A stretch of 64,000 bases of DNA, taken from the NCBI GenBank assembly GCA_036898135.1, contig CM072515.1:46677818-46741817 (forward strand), read 5' to 3'. This DNA is from Oncomelania hupensis. Taxonomy: Eukaryota; Mollusca; Gastropoda; Littorinimorpha; Pomatiopsidae. The translations under genes were made by a program, and so were the position numbers. A model generated the notes under the pieces. The model was not told the DNA's origin. It was given only the letters and a program-made list of their open reading frames with translations, and searched no databases. Positions 49,582 through 60,379 of the stretch are shown piece by piece. Each line of letters opens with the position of its first letter. The stretch's first letter is position 1.

Positions 49582-50097
49582 ATGCCTTATGCTCATTCAT
49601 GCACCGCGGGTTCCAATTCAACGTTAGCGTCTGACAAGCTCAGTTCTGCGCCTATCAATCAGGATTTTATTTGGAAATTAGGCTTTGGACGATTATATTA
49701 TACAATAATGCTGACTGATATGTTTCCAGCCCAGTCCAGTGTCCAGGGCAACGACGTCGCGGAAGAAGACACGCTTGTGGAATATTTGTCTCACACTTTC
49801 CAGCTCAAAGTTCTCTCCGCCCCGTCTGCACCTTCCTACGGCTTACCGTATATTACGTACTACAAGGCGATGCACATTACGATCCGCACGCCACCGAATT
49901 ATACCCCTCAAAAATTCAATTTCATCAAACATAAAGCTCAGTATATTTGTAAAACGTACAAGAAATTTAAGAAGACTATTGTGAAGCTCGACTTTGTTCA
50001 GACAGATTTTAATCGCACACTAGGCTCAACGTATTATAATATTCCTGGGTCCAAGTTGAGGAAAAACAGTATCGCTGCGTTAGACGTACGAAATTAA
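49582..50097 (+). CDS. Unassigned 171-codon ORF in intron 2
   Basis: The ATG at 49582 has an in-frame TAG nine bases upstream, so the frame is closed at its 5' end. The protein would be mixed in composition, with a Thr/Tyr/Lys-rich second half (KAQYICKTYKKFKKTIVKL) and no signal peptide, membrane span or family motif that I recognise. It is not low-complexity, unlike other long frames nearby. It sits 1.8 kb before exon 3 in the same orientation. In about 64 kb read in six frames, one such length by chance is quite possible, so it may be nothing. Confidence 0.2.
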   Translation: MPYAHSCTAGSNSTLASDKLSSAPINQDFIWKLGFGRLYYTIMLTDMFPAQSSVQGNDVAEEDTLVEYLSHTFQLKVLSAPSAPSYGLPYITYYKAMHITIRTPPNYTPQKFNFIKHKAQYICKTYKKFKKTIVKLDFVQTDFNRTLGSTYYNIPGSKLRKNSIAALDVRN

Positions 50098-50416
50098 ATT
50101 AACATGCAGTTTACGCCGTTACATCAACTCACCTTTGACGCTTCGGCTTTATGCTTAGTTCCTGCCAATCATGTGTATAGGGGCTGTCATTCCTGCTGTA
50201 CCGCATATTTTTCTGTCAATCCCAGCGAGTTTGGAATAATTAGATCTCGCTTCTTCCGTTTCGGGCTGTGCTGATGCAGGTGTGCACTTTGCTGGTCTCG
50301 CACTCCTGCCTTTATCACTACCACCACCTCCTCAGTCCATCCCCTATGCCTTGGCTTAATATAATTTACCTGTGGTTATTTTATACGTACCCGACCCATG
50401 CCTTCTTCCTCATTTT

Positions 50417-50650
50417 GTGTTGGACCTGTTGTGTGTTGTAATGTACAACTGGGTTGGACCTGTTGTGTGTTGTAATGTACAACTGTATGTTGTGTTGTAC
50501 CGGTTGTGTTGTAATGTACAACTTGTGTTGTGTGTTGTAATGTACAACTGTATATTGTGTTGTACCTGTTGTATGTTGTAATGTACAACTGTATATTGTG
50601 TTGTACCTGTTGTGTGTTGTAACGTACAACTGTATATTGTGCTGTAGCTG
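50417..50650 (+). repeat. Minisatellite with a hairpin in each unit
   Basis: Six units each contain the inverted repeat GTTGTA-A(T/C)G-TACAAC, at 50435, 50469, 50508, 50534, 50575 and 50616. Spacing is 26-41 bp. The linker varies around TGTATATTGTGTTGTACCT. Confidence 0.9.
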
Positions 50651-50879
50651 GAAAGATTCTAGCAAATAAGGATCGTGTTGTTTTTATATGTATGTTGGCG
50701 TATTGTATGTGTTGTATAAGGTTTAATGCTCTTTGTAAATAGCTTTTTTTCTTTTTAAACCTTTTGTACATATATATCCCTCCCCCCAGCCACCCCCGGC
50801 GATATCAAGGTGTTTTAGTCCTCTTTGACTTCAATGTTTTATGGACTTTAGTAAAGATATTCTACATACTATATAAGGA

Positions 50880-51363
<484 letters not shown>

Positions 51364-51364
51364 T

Positions 51365-51594
51365 GTTTACGGTATCCCGACCGACCCAAATTTTTGGGCC
51401 CGACCCTAAACACATTTTTTTGGGGGGTGGGGGGGGGGCCCCCTGGGAAAAAAATTGAAAAAAGCCAAAAAATATCGCACTCGAGATGGAAAAAGATTTA
51501 ATTTTACAACCCAAAAAAAAAAGAGAGAGAAAGAAGCCGACATTCCGACATTATTTTTTTCCCACGTAAACAGGCATATTAATTTTTTGTAGCC
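51365..51594. mobile_element. Tourist-like MITE, copy 3, left end missing
   Basis: Starts at GTTTACGGTATCCCGACCG, inside the inverted repeat; the outer GGCCAAAAAA is absent and the GATA array takes its place. The right end reads CGTAAACAGGCATATTAATT to GTAGCC, followed by TAA, which would suit a TWA target. Confidence 0.7.
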
Positions 51595-51782
51595 TAAACG
51601 ATTTAGTATTAGCTTGTGTTTTCTCGTTTCCATAACATTTTTTCAAAATGTCGATATTAATTTATTTCTTTTGTTACCTTGTATGCTTATTGCGTTTGTC
51701 CTTTTTGTTTTATTGTCATTTTCTGAAATGGATGGTGTTCTACAATAAATGTTTGATGTCATGAATGCATGGATGACTATAA

Positions 51783-51783
51783 C

Positions 51784-51879
<96 letters not shown>
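51783..51879 (+). repeat. (AAT)n microsatellite next to the last splice acceptor
   Basis: About 32 AAT units end 20 bp before the acceptor AG (51898-51899). Only TGTTTTCGTTGTTGTGGGCAG separates array and exon in essence, so the usual branch-point window lies inside the repeat. Confidence 0.95.
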
Positions 51880-51880
<1 letters not shown>

Positions 51881-51899
51881 TTTTCGTTGTTGTGGGCAG

Positions 51900-52048
51900 G
51901 TTACGACCAAATGGGAGGCAATGGCGGCAACAACGGGAACGGCACCTCCAGCCTCAACTGTCTTTCCCTCATCGTCGAGTCCATCTCTCCCAACAACACC
52001 AACTCGGTCCTCAACTCCATGACGTCAGTCGACGCCAGACCTTTGTAG
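51900..52048 (+). CDS. MyoD/MRF: Myogenic regulatory factor, exon 3
   Basis: Completes Gly401 and codes for residues 402-449, ending at TAG 52046-52048. After a Gly/Asn-rich stretch comes SSLNCLSLIVESISP (417-431), closely matching the C-terminal amphipathic helix III of vertebrate myogenic factors (consensus SSLDCLSSIVDRIS), which in that family supports activation of silent chromatin. The tail NSVLNSMTSVDARPL is Ser/Asn-rich. The frame joins exon 2 through a split Gly codon (G|GT). Presence of both bHLH and helix III makes the product full-length for the family, with an extended N-terminus. Confidence 0.96.
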
Positions 52049-52806
52049 TGACATCATCGCATGACCTCGTACAGCCACCAGTTACGTCACCCGGAAGCGT
52101 CAAGTTCATAAATTACGTCATCAACACCTCCCCATTCTCACTTGAATGACATCACGCACTTCGTCATGGAATGTTACAACTGCGTAATGCAGTATATAGC
52201 AGAAATGTCATGAAACCTCACAGAGACAACAACCTGCAACAATGGTGTCATTAACAGTAAATCTTCTACTTCGACCTTAGCCTGCACCAGACTTTGTTAG
52301 GACAGGACGGTGACTTCTTTTGACAGTAACGCCAGTGACAACAGAATGGTTACGTCACAGTCTCAGTGACGTCAGGTATAAACTCTTTAGTGACGTCATT
52401 CACCTAATGTACCTTTCTGTAAGGCAAGTCCGTTACGTCGTATAACCTCACAGGGATAAGTTGAAGGACGTTTCAATGGGGCATCCTATAACTTTCAATC
52501 CAGTTCTCTGAGCGTTTTGTTGTTGTTGTTTGTTTGTTTTTGTTTTTTTGTCGCAACGACAGGTCGTGTGACGTAATGCTATAATGACGTCTGCAATTGA
52601 TGAGGTGTAAGACAGAAACAGCGGGTTAGCTGCGCGTGATAATCACAGTGTAACACTTCTAATACGCGGCGACCACGGCGTAGGACTGCAGCTGGCAGGG
52701 AGATTGTGACATTTACTATATCTTGCGTCAGAAACCACATAACATAGCTTCATTCTAGCCTTTTAATTTTTCTTTTTTTCGCCTTACGACAAACGTCATT
52801 TGACGT
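52020..52806 (+). promoter_or_regulatory. CRE-like site cluster at the gene's 3' end
   Basis: Ten ACGTCA/TGACGT cores in 787 bp: 52020, 52084, 52115, 52352, 52367, 52391, 52569, 52585, 52793 and 52801. Three are full TGACGTCA palindromes (52020-52027 inside the last codons, 52367-52374, 52391-52398). Chance would give well under one. They could bind CREB/ATF or AP-1-like factors as DNA, or be a feature of the mRNA 3' UTR. Confidence 0.45.
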
Positions 52807-53435
52807 AAATACCAGTGTATATTACAATCCCAGTTTTCAACTGTAAAAAAATCTCAGACTAAATGCAATAGCAGTCATTGGCCAGTACATGTGTGAGGAC
52901 ATCAGGTGACTTCGTTATGTCATAAAATTGTGACACTTTTCACTCTCAGATTACGAACACAACGCTTTAAAATTCGCTCACTACGACTCCGGTTGGGGTG
53001 AAGTTTTGCGGTACATCTGAAATATCATTTTCATTGTTCTCCTCTACATTGTCGTTCTATGCCATTAATAGTCATTTCATTTGTTCAATAATTCATTCTT
53101 TATTTGTCTTCATTGCACATTGGCAAATTGTGTGTTTAAAATATCGCGCCACAATCTATGCATTAAAGTTCATTGTAGTAATTTATTTCTAATTTCCATT
53201 GTATTTACGCGTGCTAAAAAAATGCTGCCTTCTGACAAATTGTGTGTGAATGATTTATTGGTTCTGCATAAGGGCTGCATGTTTGAAGCAATATTTAAAA
53301 TGTTGCAATCTTTTAAAGTTTGGAATATTGATGACTTCTTTCTTGCAACCGTTTTAATGCATTCGGGTTTGTGTCAATTTATTTTCACCGATGCCTTTAA
53401 AAAAAAGTGAAAATAAAAGTGTCTTGATGAAAACT
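52049..53435 (+). other. Probable 3' UTR of the myogenic factor gene
   Basis: After the stop codon the sequence is non-coding and free of recognisable transposons up to an AATAAA at 53412-53417 (in GTGAAAATAAAAGTG). Earlier weak signals exist, so the true end is uncertain. Confidence 0.4.
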
Positions 53436-53671
53436 ATACATTTTATGCCGAGATCTACAAAGAGAGTTACAAAATAATGTGATTTAAAAAAAATGACAAT
53501 GTTAATTTCATGAGCAAAATAACGTGCCTCTGGGAGTTTTGTTTTTCAGCTGCCTTATAAAATGTTATTACGTTTGTTGCAATATAATGATATAAATGAA
53601 TTAATGTGCCTAATGTTTAAATAACCATGCGTCACTGCACCCGCCGTCCATACATTTTAAACGTTTTCCTA

Positions 53672-53845
53672 AATACTCAGTCTTGACAATATTGAAGTCA
53701 GTTTCGGTGCTTTTTTTTATTTTAATTTAATTAATGTTTTGTTATTCACAACTGCCTTGTATTTAATACTCAGTCTTGACAATATTAAAGCCCGTTTGGG
53801 TGCGTTTTAAAATAATTTATTTTAAAATTCACAATTGCCTTGATA
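53672..53845 (+). repeat. Tandem duplication, 93 bp period
   Basis: AATACTCAGTCTTGACAATA occurs at 53672 and 53765, and each copy ends with TTCACAA-TGCCTTG. The copies differ in the T/A-rich middle. Confidence 0.85.
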
Positions 53846-54043
53846 TTGTTTTTTCTAGTTTTGATTACTTGTGCTATTGCTAGGAATTTTCACTGACGAT
53901 TGCCTTTGAAATGTCATGTTTGCGAAAGTGAAATGCTGTTTGTAAATGTACATCCCAAATCCAGCCGTTTGTTTCTCACCTGACTCCGTCCTGTGACCTT
54001 CCGTCCATATTTTCAACTTGTTTATACGCATTTATTTATTTTC

Positions 54044-54620
54044 TCACCCCCGTTGGTGTGCCGGGATTTTCTGCATAAATAGTATCCCCGTTTTGTGGCA
54101 ATGTAGTGCTTTAAATTACCACTGTTTCTGTCATTTTCATCTGTTCTTTCTCGTTCCTATTCTGTTCTATCAATATATTGTCGTCTTCGCTAGACAATCA
54201 CCTACCTTTTTTTCTTGAAATCTCTCCCCAAACTCCTCATTTGTGTATGGGGTCTGTTTGGTCAGCTTGGGGATATTGGACGCTTTCTACCAAATGGTGA
54301 ATAGGGCTTTCTATGGTTTTAATATTTAGCAATGTAGGCATTTTATATGTATGTGTTTTGGTAATATTTTATAATGATGTTTATATATTCTATTTTGCTT
54401 TTATAAACGGGGATTCGATAAATTACAGTACCACCTCAACATTCCCTGCAAGGGATGCCTTTATTGTAAAGTGACCGGCTGGTGCATGGAGTGCATTCAG
54501 TGTTACCATTATGGTTCTTTCAGCAGATCTTTTATATGGATCAGGGGTGATTTCAACCAAGTTCTGGTCTTGATTCGGCTCTTTGCAGTCTGGACCCTAT
54601 AAACAATGGCTAACTAAATA
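54044..54620 (+). mobile_element. LINE 3'-UTR copy 2, I-like family
   Basis: Same landmarks and order as 17218-17815, from TTTCTGCATAAATAGTATCC to CAGTCTGGACCCTATAAAC, then GGCTAACTAAATAA. No coding part. Confidence 0.85.
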
Positions 54621-54987
54621 ATTTATTTTCTCATGCGCTTATTTTTTAGTATAGTTTCATTATGGAATAAAAACACATGTTAATTGGTTTCTGTCCACAC
54701 TGCCCTACAAGAGTATTGTTAATAGTACATTATTTCTAACACTATTAAAAATTATTGTTAAGCTATTAAGGATCGTAAACACGTTTACAGAACCCTCAAA
54801 CCCCTATCTATTTCCACCACCTGCGTTTTAGGTTTTGTTCATACATGAGGGTGATCAAGTACCTATGTTGTTTTGATGTGTAAACTTATTTCCTACAATA
54901 ATTTTATGCTTTCAAGCCTATTGTTACACTATTGTATTTCTAGTTTATAGCGTACTATTTTTATTTAATTTTCCATTATTTTAATAC

Positions 54988-55575
54988 CTCGCGTGGAGGT
55001 ACCGGGGGTTTCTGTATAAATAGTATCCCCATGCACGTTTTGGAAATTTAGGGCTTTAAATTCCCACTGTCGCTGTCTTTCTCCTTTGTTCTTTCTCATT
55101 CCTACTCTGTTTTATCAATCCATTAGGCCTATAATATCTTCTTCTTTGCTAGACCGGTCACCTACCTGTTTTCTTGAAAACTCTTCCAAAACTCCTCATT
55201 TGTGTATGAGGTCCTTTGGGTCAGTTTGGGAATATTTTGGACGCTTTCTGCCAAATGGTCACTAGGGCTTCCTACATTATTATTATTTAGCAATGTTGAG
55301 ATTTTATATGTATGTGTTTTGTTGAGATTTTATAATGATGTTTGTATTCTATTTTATTTTTGTAAACGGGGGTTCAATAAATTAAAGTATAGCCCCAGCA
55401 TCCCCTGCGTGTGATGCTTGTATTGTAAAATGACCGGCTGATGGAGTGCCTTCAGTGTTACCACTAGGGTTGTTGCAGCAGATCTTTTAAACGGATCAGG
55501 GGTGAGTCCTCTTTCAACCAAGTTGTGGCCCTGATATTGTGGTCCTGATTTGGCAATGAATTACTAACTAACCTT
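54988..55575 (+). mobile_element. LINE 3'-UTR copy 3, I-like family
   Basis: Third copy of the same 600-bp segment, only 370 bp after copy 2 and in the same orientation. The final TCCGCTGGACC part is lost; it ends GGCAATGAATTACTAACTAA. Confidence 0.85.
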
Positions 55576-55747
55576 TATTTTAATAAATTTGTTACTTGTT
55601 TTGTTGTTATTTTATTTTTGATAACTTTATCTTTCCTTCTTTTCTTTTCTATTTCTTAAATATAAAATAATAATAATAATAATTTCCAAGAATTGCTTTC
55701 CACCTTGTGTTTCTTTTGCAAGTAGTGTAAACACAAATTAGTTTATA

Positions 55748-55806
55748 TTCTTCTTCTTCTTCTTCTTCTTCTTCTTCTTCTTCTTCTTCTTCTTCTTCTT
55801 CTTCTT

Positions 55807-55868
<62 letters not shown>
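55748..55868. repeat. (TTC)n joined to (ATT)n
   Basis: About 30 TTC units (55748-55836) run directly into about 10 ATT units. Confidence 0.97.
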
Positions 55869-55869
<1 letters not shown>

Positions 55870-55875
55870 AGCACT

Positions 55876-57279
55876 CATAAAACAGTGTGGGAGATAATTT
55901 AGTGGTAGAATTTGATCTCATCCTATGTTTTGTAAACAAATGTCTGCATAGTAATACATAAATATTTTATTTCCCTACACTCATTAGCCCTTGTTTCGTA
56001 AAAGTGAAATAATGCTTGGCTTCCGTGTTGGTTTATTTGGACGATTCATGGTTTAGAACACTACGGAGAGAAATGTTGTTTTGGTGCTAACATCGGTTTT
56101 GCAATTATTCACTCCAGTTTAGTTTGTTTCAGATTAGCTTAGTGCAGTGCCTTAAGTACATGTCAATTTCAATCAGTAATATTGTTTTATTACTGTGTCT
56201 TTTGCTCAAGGTAATGCGATCGTTTTCATTATTAGTTTTGCCTTCATTACTGTTTTAGTATTTAGTTCCACAATATCGTGAATGCTTTTGAGTAAGTGCT
56301 GAACAAAATTTATTAAAGTCATAATTAACTGTGTTTTTTATAGACACAGTGGTAACTATAAATTTAGCTGTATAGTAGCGTACCAATTAATGTTCACATT
56401 ACCGCTCCTTTAAATATGTATTTTATAATTATATTTTATTTTGTTCTTATTTTTTTATTCTCTTTTTTTTCTTTGCTTTTATGTAGACGTCTAATTTTCA
56501 AATTTTAGTATTTACTTTAAATGTTTAATGTTTAATTATTTTAGGTTCGTTCTACGTTTGCTGGTTTATTATTGGAATAAAACAGAGAACCATATAATGA
56601 TGGTTTATTATGGCATTTATTTATTTTCATATTTTTATTTGTGTTGTGTTATTTACATTTATTCTATTCCAGTTCCTGTTTTAGTTAGTTCTGTCTTTTA
56701 CTCAAATAAAACTCTCTTACCCATTTAAGGGTGCAATTTTTCTAATTGAATGAATTATGAAATGAAACATAAAGTCCAACTGCTTCCTCTTTCAAAAGTT
56801 GTTTTATTTTAAAAACGTGAACACACTACTATGAGCATAAGAAGTTCTTGCTGTTGTATTTCTCACATTTTAGCAACTACTACTAAAGCCAAGTTACGTC
56901 TATATTTTTTCATTAGTGTAAAAATGTGTAACTGTAGATTATAGTCACACGACACCGAAGCGTATAGGCGACTACTGGTCACATTATTCTGACACCAGCG
57001 AACCAGTTGATGGTAAGGGGAAAATAATATGATTCATTAGTGTAATTTGTATTTCTTAGTATGTACTGAAAATATACTGAGAATGTAATGGTAGAAGTTG
57101 CGCGCTTAAGTTTTTAATATTTTTGAACACTCCTTTATTAGTTAATACCGTTTTATCTCTTGAATAAAACTTACAAATAATAAAATGTATCAATTTATTG
57201 AATAGTAATAACTAAAGTTATTATAGTCGGGTGTGTTCAAGTTAGTCTCTCTCTGTCTGTCTGTCTCTCTGTCTGTCTC

Positions 57280-57286
<7 letters not shown>
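55876..57286 (+). other. AT-rich intergenic stretch, nothing recognised
   Basis: Strongly AT-rich. Short open frames such as 56528-56728 look like chance. No transposon landmark was found. Confidence 0.45.

Positions 57287-57355
<69 letters not shown>
57240..57355. repeat. (TC)n microsatellite
   Basis: (CTGT)n/(TC)n mix passes into pure (TC)n from about 57287 to 57355. Confidence 0.97.
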
Positions 57356-57356
<1 letters not shown>

Positions 57357-57733
57357 AAGAGTCATTCATTTCGAAAACAACAAAAACACAACAAAAAGTC
57401 GAGACAAGTTTTACCAGAAATATATGCCTTTATTTTCTACATTCCGGGGGAAGGTTATTGAAGTTGCATGTGGGAAACAAACAGAAATATTTCTTTTTAC
57501 CTAAAGACAGGGATTGATAATGCTCATTTTCTCTCTTTTCGTAATGGGGCATAATTATATATAAATAATTAAGCTAAAGCTTTAGGATTTTAAACTCTGG
57601 TTCAAAGGTCTGATAAAAAAAAATGGCAGGAAATACTGATTACAAAAATTTTAGTTTTGCCTCTACGGCTCTAAGCTTTGAAACCATTGCTGGTATTTCG
57701 CATCTCAGACTGTTGACGACTGCCTTGAATTTG

Positions 57734-57736
<3 letters not shown>

Positions 57737-57808
<72 letters not shown>
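57737..57808. repeat. (ATT)n microsatellite
   Basis: About 24 ATT units. Confidence 0.97.
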
Positions 57809-57810
<2 letters not shown>

Positions 57811-57954
57811 AATTTGATTTGTTTTTGTTGTTGACACTTTATTGTTCCGTTTTATTGGGAAATTCTGGACCGCCTTCCCTGGGGAACGCGTAGTCGCAAC
57901 CTCTGGCACGCCCAAACCCAACCTACCTACATGTAATATTAGTTGTGAAATTTT

Positions 57955-58025
57955 GCTGGGGGAGTAAACCGGCGTACCCGGAAAAAATCCTCGAAACGTT
58001 GCCATAGTCTACTTGCAACTTTTCC
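57955..58025. mobile_element. SINE core fragment
   Basis: GGAGTAAACCGGCGTACCCG followed by GAAAAAATCCTCG and ATAGTCTAC resembles the core of the SINEs at 3120-3175 and 33.51-33.57 kb. No tRNA head is recognised next to it. Confidence 0.55.
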
Positions 58026-59280
58026 TTCAGTGATGCAAAGAGATTATGAGGTCTATATCTACATTAGTACATGTAAGAGTTTATGTAAATAAAAATTTTA
58101 AAGCATGAACATTGTTGAATTTTGTGTGTGTTTCTTGTGAACGTGAATTATTCTGTGTAAATCAACAAATTCACCCTTTTTACGAATACAAATACACAAA
58201 CTGCACTCACAAACAGAAATAACATTTATATCTTCGATAACTGTCTTAAATCCCGATAATACTGTGCTGAAATATTGACAAGTTGGATGAGAGTATAATT
58301 ATCTTGACCTTATCCCTTTATAGTATAGGCTTACTGCTATCAGTTAATTTCAGCTGATTACACGCGACTTTATATAAATATTAATATGTTGCTTCTTCAA
58401 TATTAAGAAAACTTTAAATGTGGTTTATATCAGCTTCAGAAAACAAGACTAGTGCCTTTAAAAAAAATCTGTACAGACTGACAAAGCTCGTTAACAGTCA
58501 TATTTTATTTTAAAATTTGTTTATAATAAATTTGTGGAATTTAATATTATTTTTTAATAATTTCAGATTACCGATGGCGTATCTTCCTTTGGCAAAATAC
58601 AATTCGACTTTCTTTAATTTAAAATAATCCCATAACAATTGAGAAATTTTTTTAAAACAAATGATAACTGAAGTGACCTCGGTGTGCTCCCTTACTCAGT
58701 GTGTGGCTCGCCCTGACTCCACGCTGCACTCACAGCACTCGATATCCACTCAGCAACAAAGCCAGTCAGGAGTTGTCTGCCCCGTGAGCAAAGTGAGCGT
58801 GGGTTACCGGCCCTTGACTTCACTCGCCCTGAAAAATGACGTGATGAGATCACGTGCGGTGCACGAGAGTGCGCGAGAGATTGCGAGTGACATTGTACAC
58901 GCTGACCTCCCCTGGTTGCTCATTTCTCGCTAAAGATGGCGACGTTCCGATCCACATGCAGCGCGTACCAACCCTTAAACCTGCAGCATGCTAAACGTTT
59001 TTTTTTTTTTACCCTCTCTGTTTGTTTTTTTTTCCCCAAGCATCTCTTACTTTTTATCAAGATAACCAAATTTGTCAGGGAGATTTTTTTTTTCATTTAA
59101 ATTTTTTCTTCTATAATAGTAGATTTGCTACACGCGCACTCAACAAAACATCTTCATTATCTTTAGAAACGAATCCATGCATGGGTTTAAACAAAAAGGA
59201 TAGAAGAACTTCTTTTTATCCTTTTTGGAGAAAACTCCTCTAGGAAGTAACACAACTTTTGCCATCGCTTCTCTTTCTTC
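58026..59280 (+). other. Intergenic stretch with GC-richer block at 58.66-58.94 kb
   Basis: The block 58661-58940 is GC-richer than its surroundings and contains AATGACGTGATGAGATCACG followed by TGCGGTGCACG. Its 90-codon open frame has no motif. A regulatory role is possible but unsupported. Confidence 0.3.
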
Positions 59281-59303
59281 TTCATTCCAAGGGGCTGCCG
59301 CCG

Positions 59304-60050
59304 CCTTCAACATCTTGAAGATTCTGCAACCATACTGTAGAGAGGATCGCACATAGCGATTTTCTTTAGAAACCAATGTTGCCCAGGGGTGGTGTGCATG
59401 AAGCTTACATAAAAGTCGTACACAAATTTTGCCCATATCTCCAAAATCGGCCACAGCTATGGGCGGTCTTAAACCAGCTATTAATTTCGTGTGCATGAGT
59501 GCCCGTAGCGCATGTCATAGCTATGAGCGATTCATAAGTATGACGTACAGAGATATTTTTAGCAAGTCTCGAGGAGTCCCCACAGATGGTCTTAGCCAAT
59601 CAGAAATCGTGAACGTCGTTAGACCGTGGCTGTAATTCTTCAATATTTAGACTACTTCCGTTTGAAGAAAGCTGAAAGATGGATGAAACAAAACCGAGAG
59701 AAGAAAACTTAAACATTGCAAGTGAAAAAAAAGAAAGCGATGAGATATAATTATATAATTGGATCGATGCAGAAATTCGATGCCTAGTACAGCTTGTCGC
59801 GAACAATTATGAGCAGTTGTTTGGCTCCCTAACGCCCGATTTGTCTCATAAAAAAAGAAACAGTTATGGCTGGAGATCACCTCCCATGGACATGAGCAGA
59901 CCCTGCGACAAAGTAAAACGAAAATGGTTTGAGTTGAAATCCTCTTCAGTAAAGTATGGCAGCAAAGCAGAAACATCTTGAAGATTCTGCAACCATACTG
60001 TAGGGAGGATTGCACATAGCGATTTTCTTTAGAAACCAATGCTGCTGTTC
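59304..60050. repeat. Direct repeats of about 75 bp flanking a Myb-like remnant
   Basis: AACATCTTGAAGATTCTGCA, ACCATACTGTAG-GAGGAT and AGCGATTTTCTTTAGAAACC occur together at about 59311-59380 and again at about 59973-60042, with only a few differences. The spacing is about 660 bp. Confidence 0.8.
59681..59980 (+). pseudogene. Possible Harbinger-type Myb/SANT-like domain remnant
   Basis: From an ATG at 59681 the frame reads a Lys/Glu-rich lead, is broken by a stop near 59747, then gives NWIDAEIRCLVQLVANNYEQ, LFGSLTPDLSHKKRNSYGW and DKVKRKWFELKSSSVKYGSK. This pattern (W-x-D-x-E, about 60 residues, then V-x-x-KW-x-x-L-K) resembles the Myb/SANT-like proteins of PIF/Harbinger transposons and related host genes. 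The fit is by eye and the copy is broken. Confidence 0.4.
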
Positions 60051-60099
60051 AGCCAAGAGGAGTTTGTTAGGCGTTGGGAAAAATAGGGGGTGAGGGTGG

Positions 60100-60362
60100 A
60101 GAGGTGACAGGGGAGGATCATAGCCAGCCTTCCACATCATTACAAGTCACGCTTTGCGTCGTCGCTCTTGAAGAGAAAGCCGGTTCAGGTGGGTCAGCAT
60201 GTATGTCTTCGACACTGGAGATATGCCGATGGCTGTTTACTACCCCTCGGGCAGCTCTTTGGAGGACAGCTTCCAGTTTGTTGATGTCTTTGGTGGCGTA
60301 TGGATCCCATATTGTGCTGGTATACTCGAGTACGGCGCGCGCAGATTTCTGTATTGGTACTG
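60100..60362 (-). pseudogene. CR1/L2-like LINE reverse transcriptase C-terminal fragment
   Basis: The minus strand reads AVLEYTSTIWDPYATKDINK, LEAVLQRAARGVVNSHRH and, after a frame slip and with one stop, SLQERRRKA and LVMMWKAGYDP. These are the usual thumb and post-thumb motifs of CR1/L2-type LINEs. Both ends are lost. Confidence 0.8.
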
Positions 60363-60379
60363 ACTAATTTTACACAAGC

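Noticed and set aside
58661..58933. 90-codon frame in a GC-richer block
   Set aside because: No recognisable domain and no splice or start context that supports a gene.
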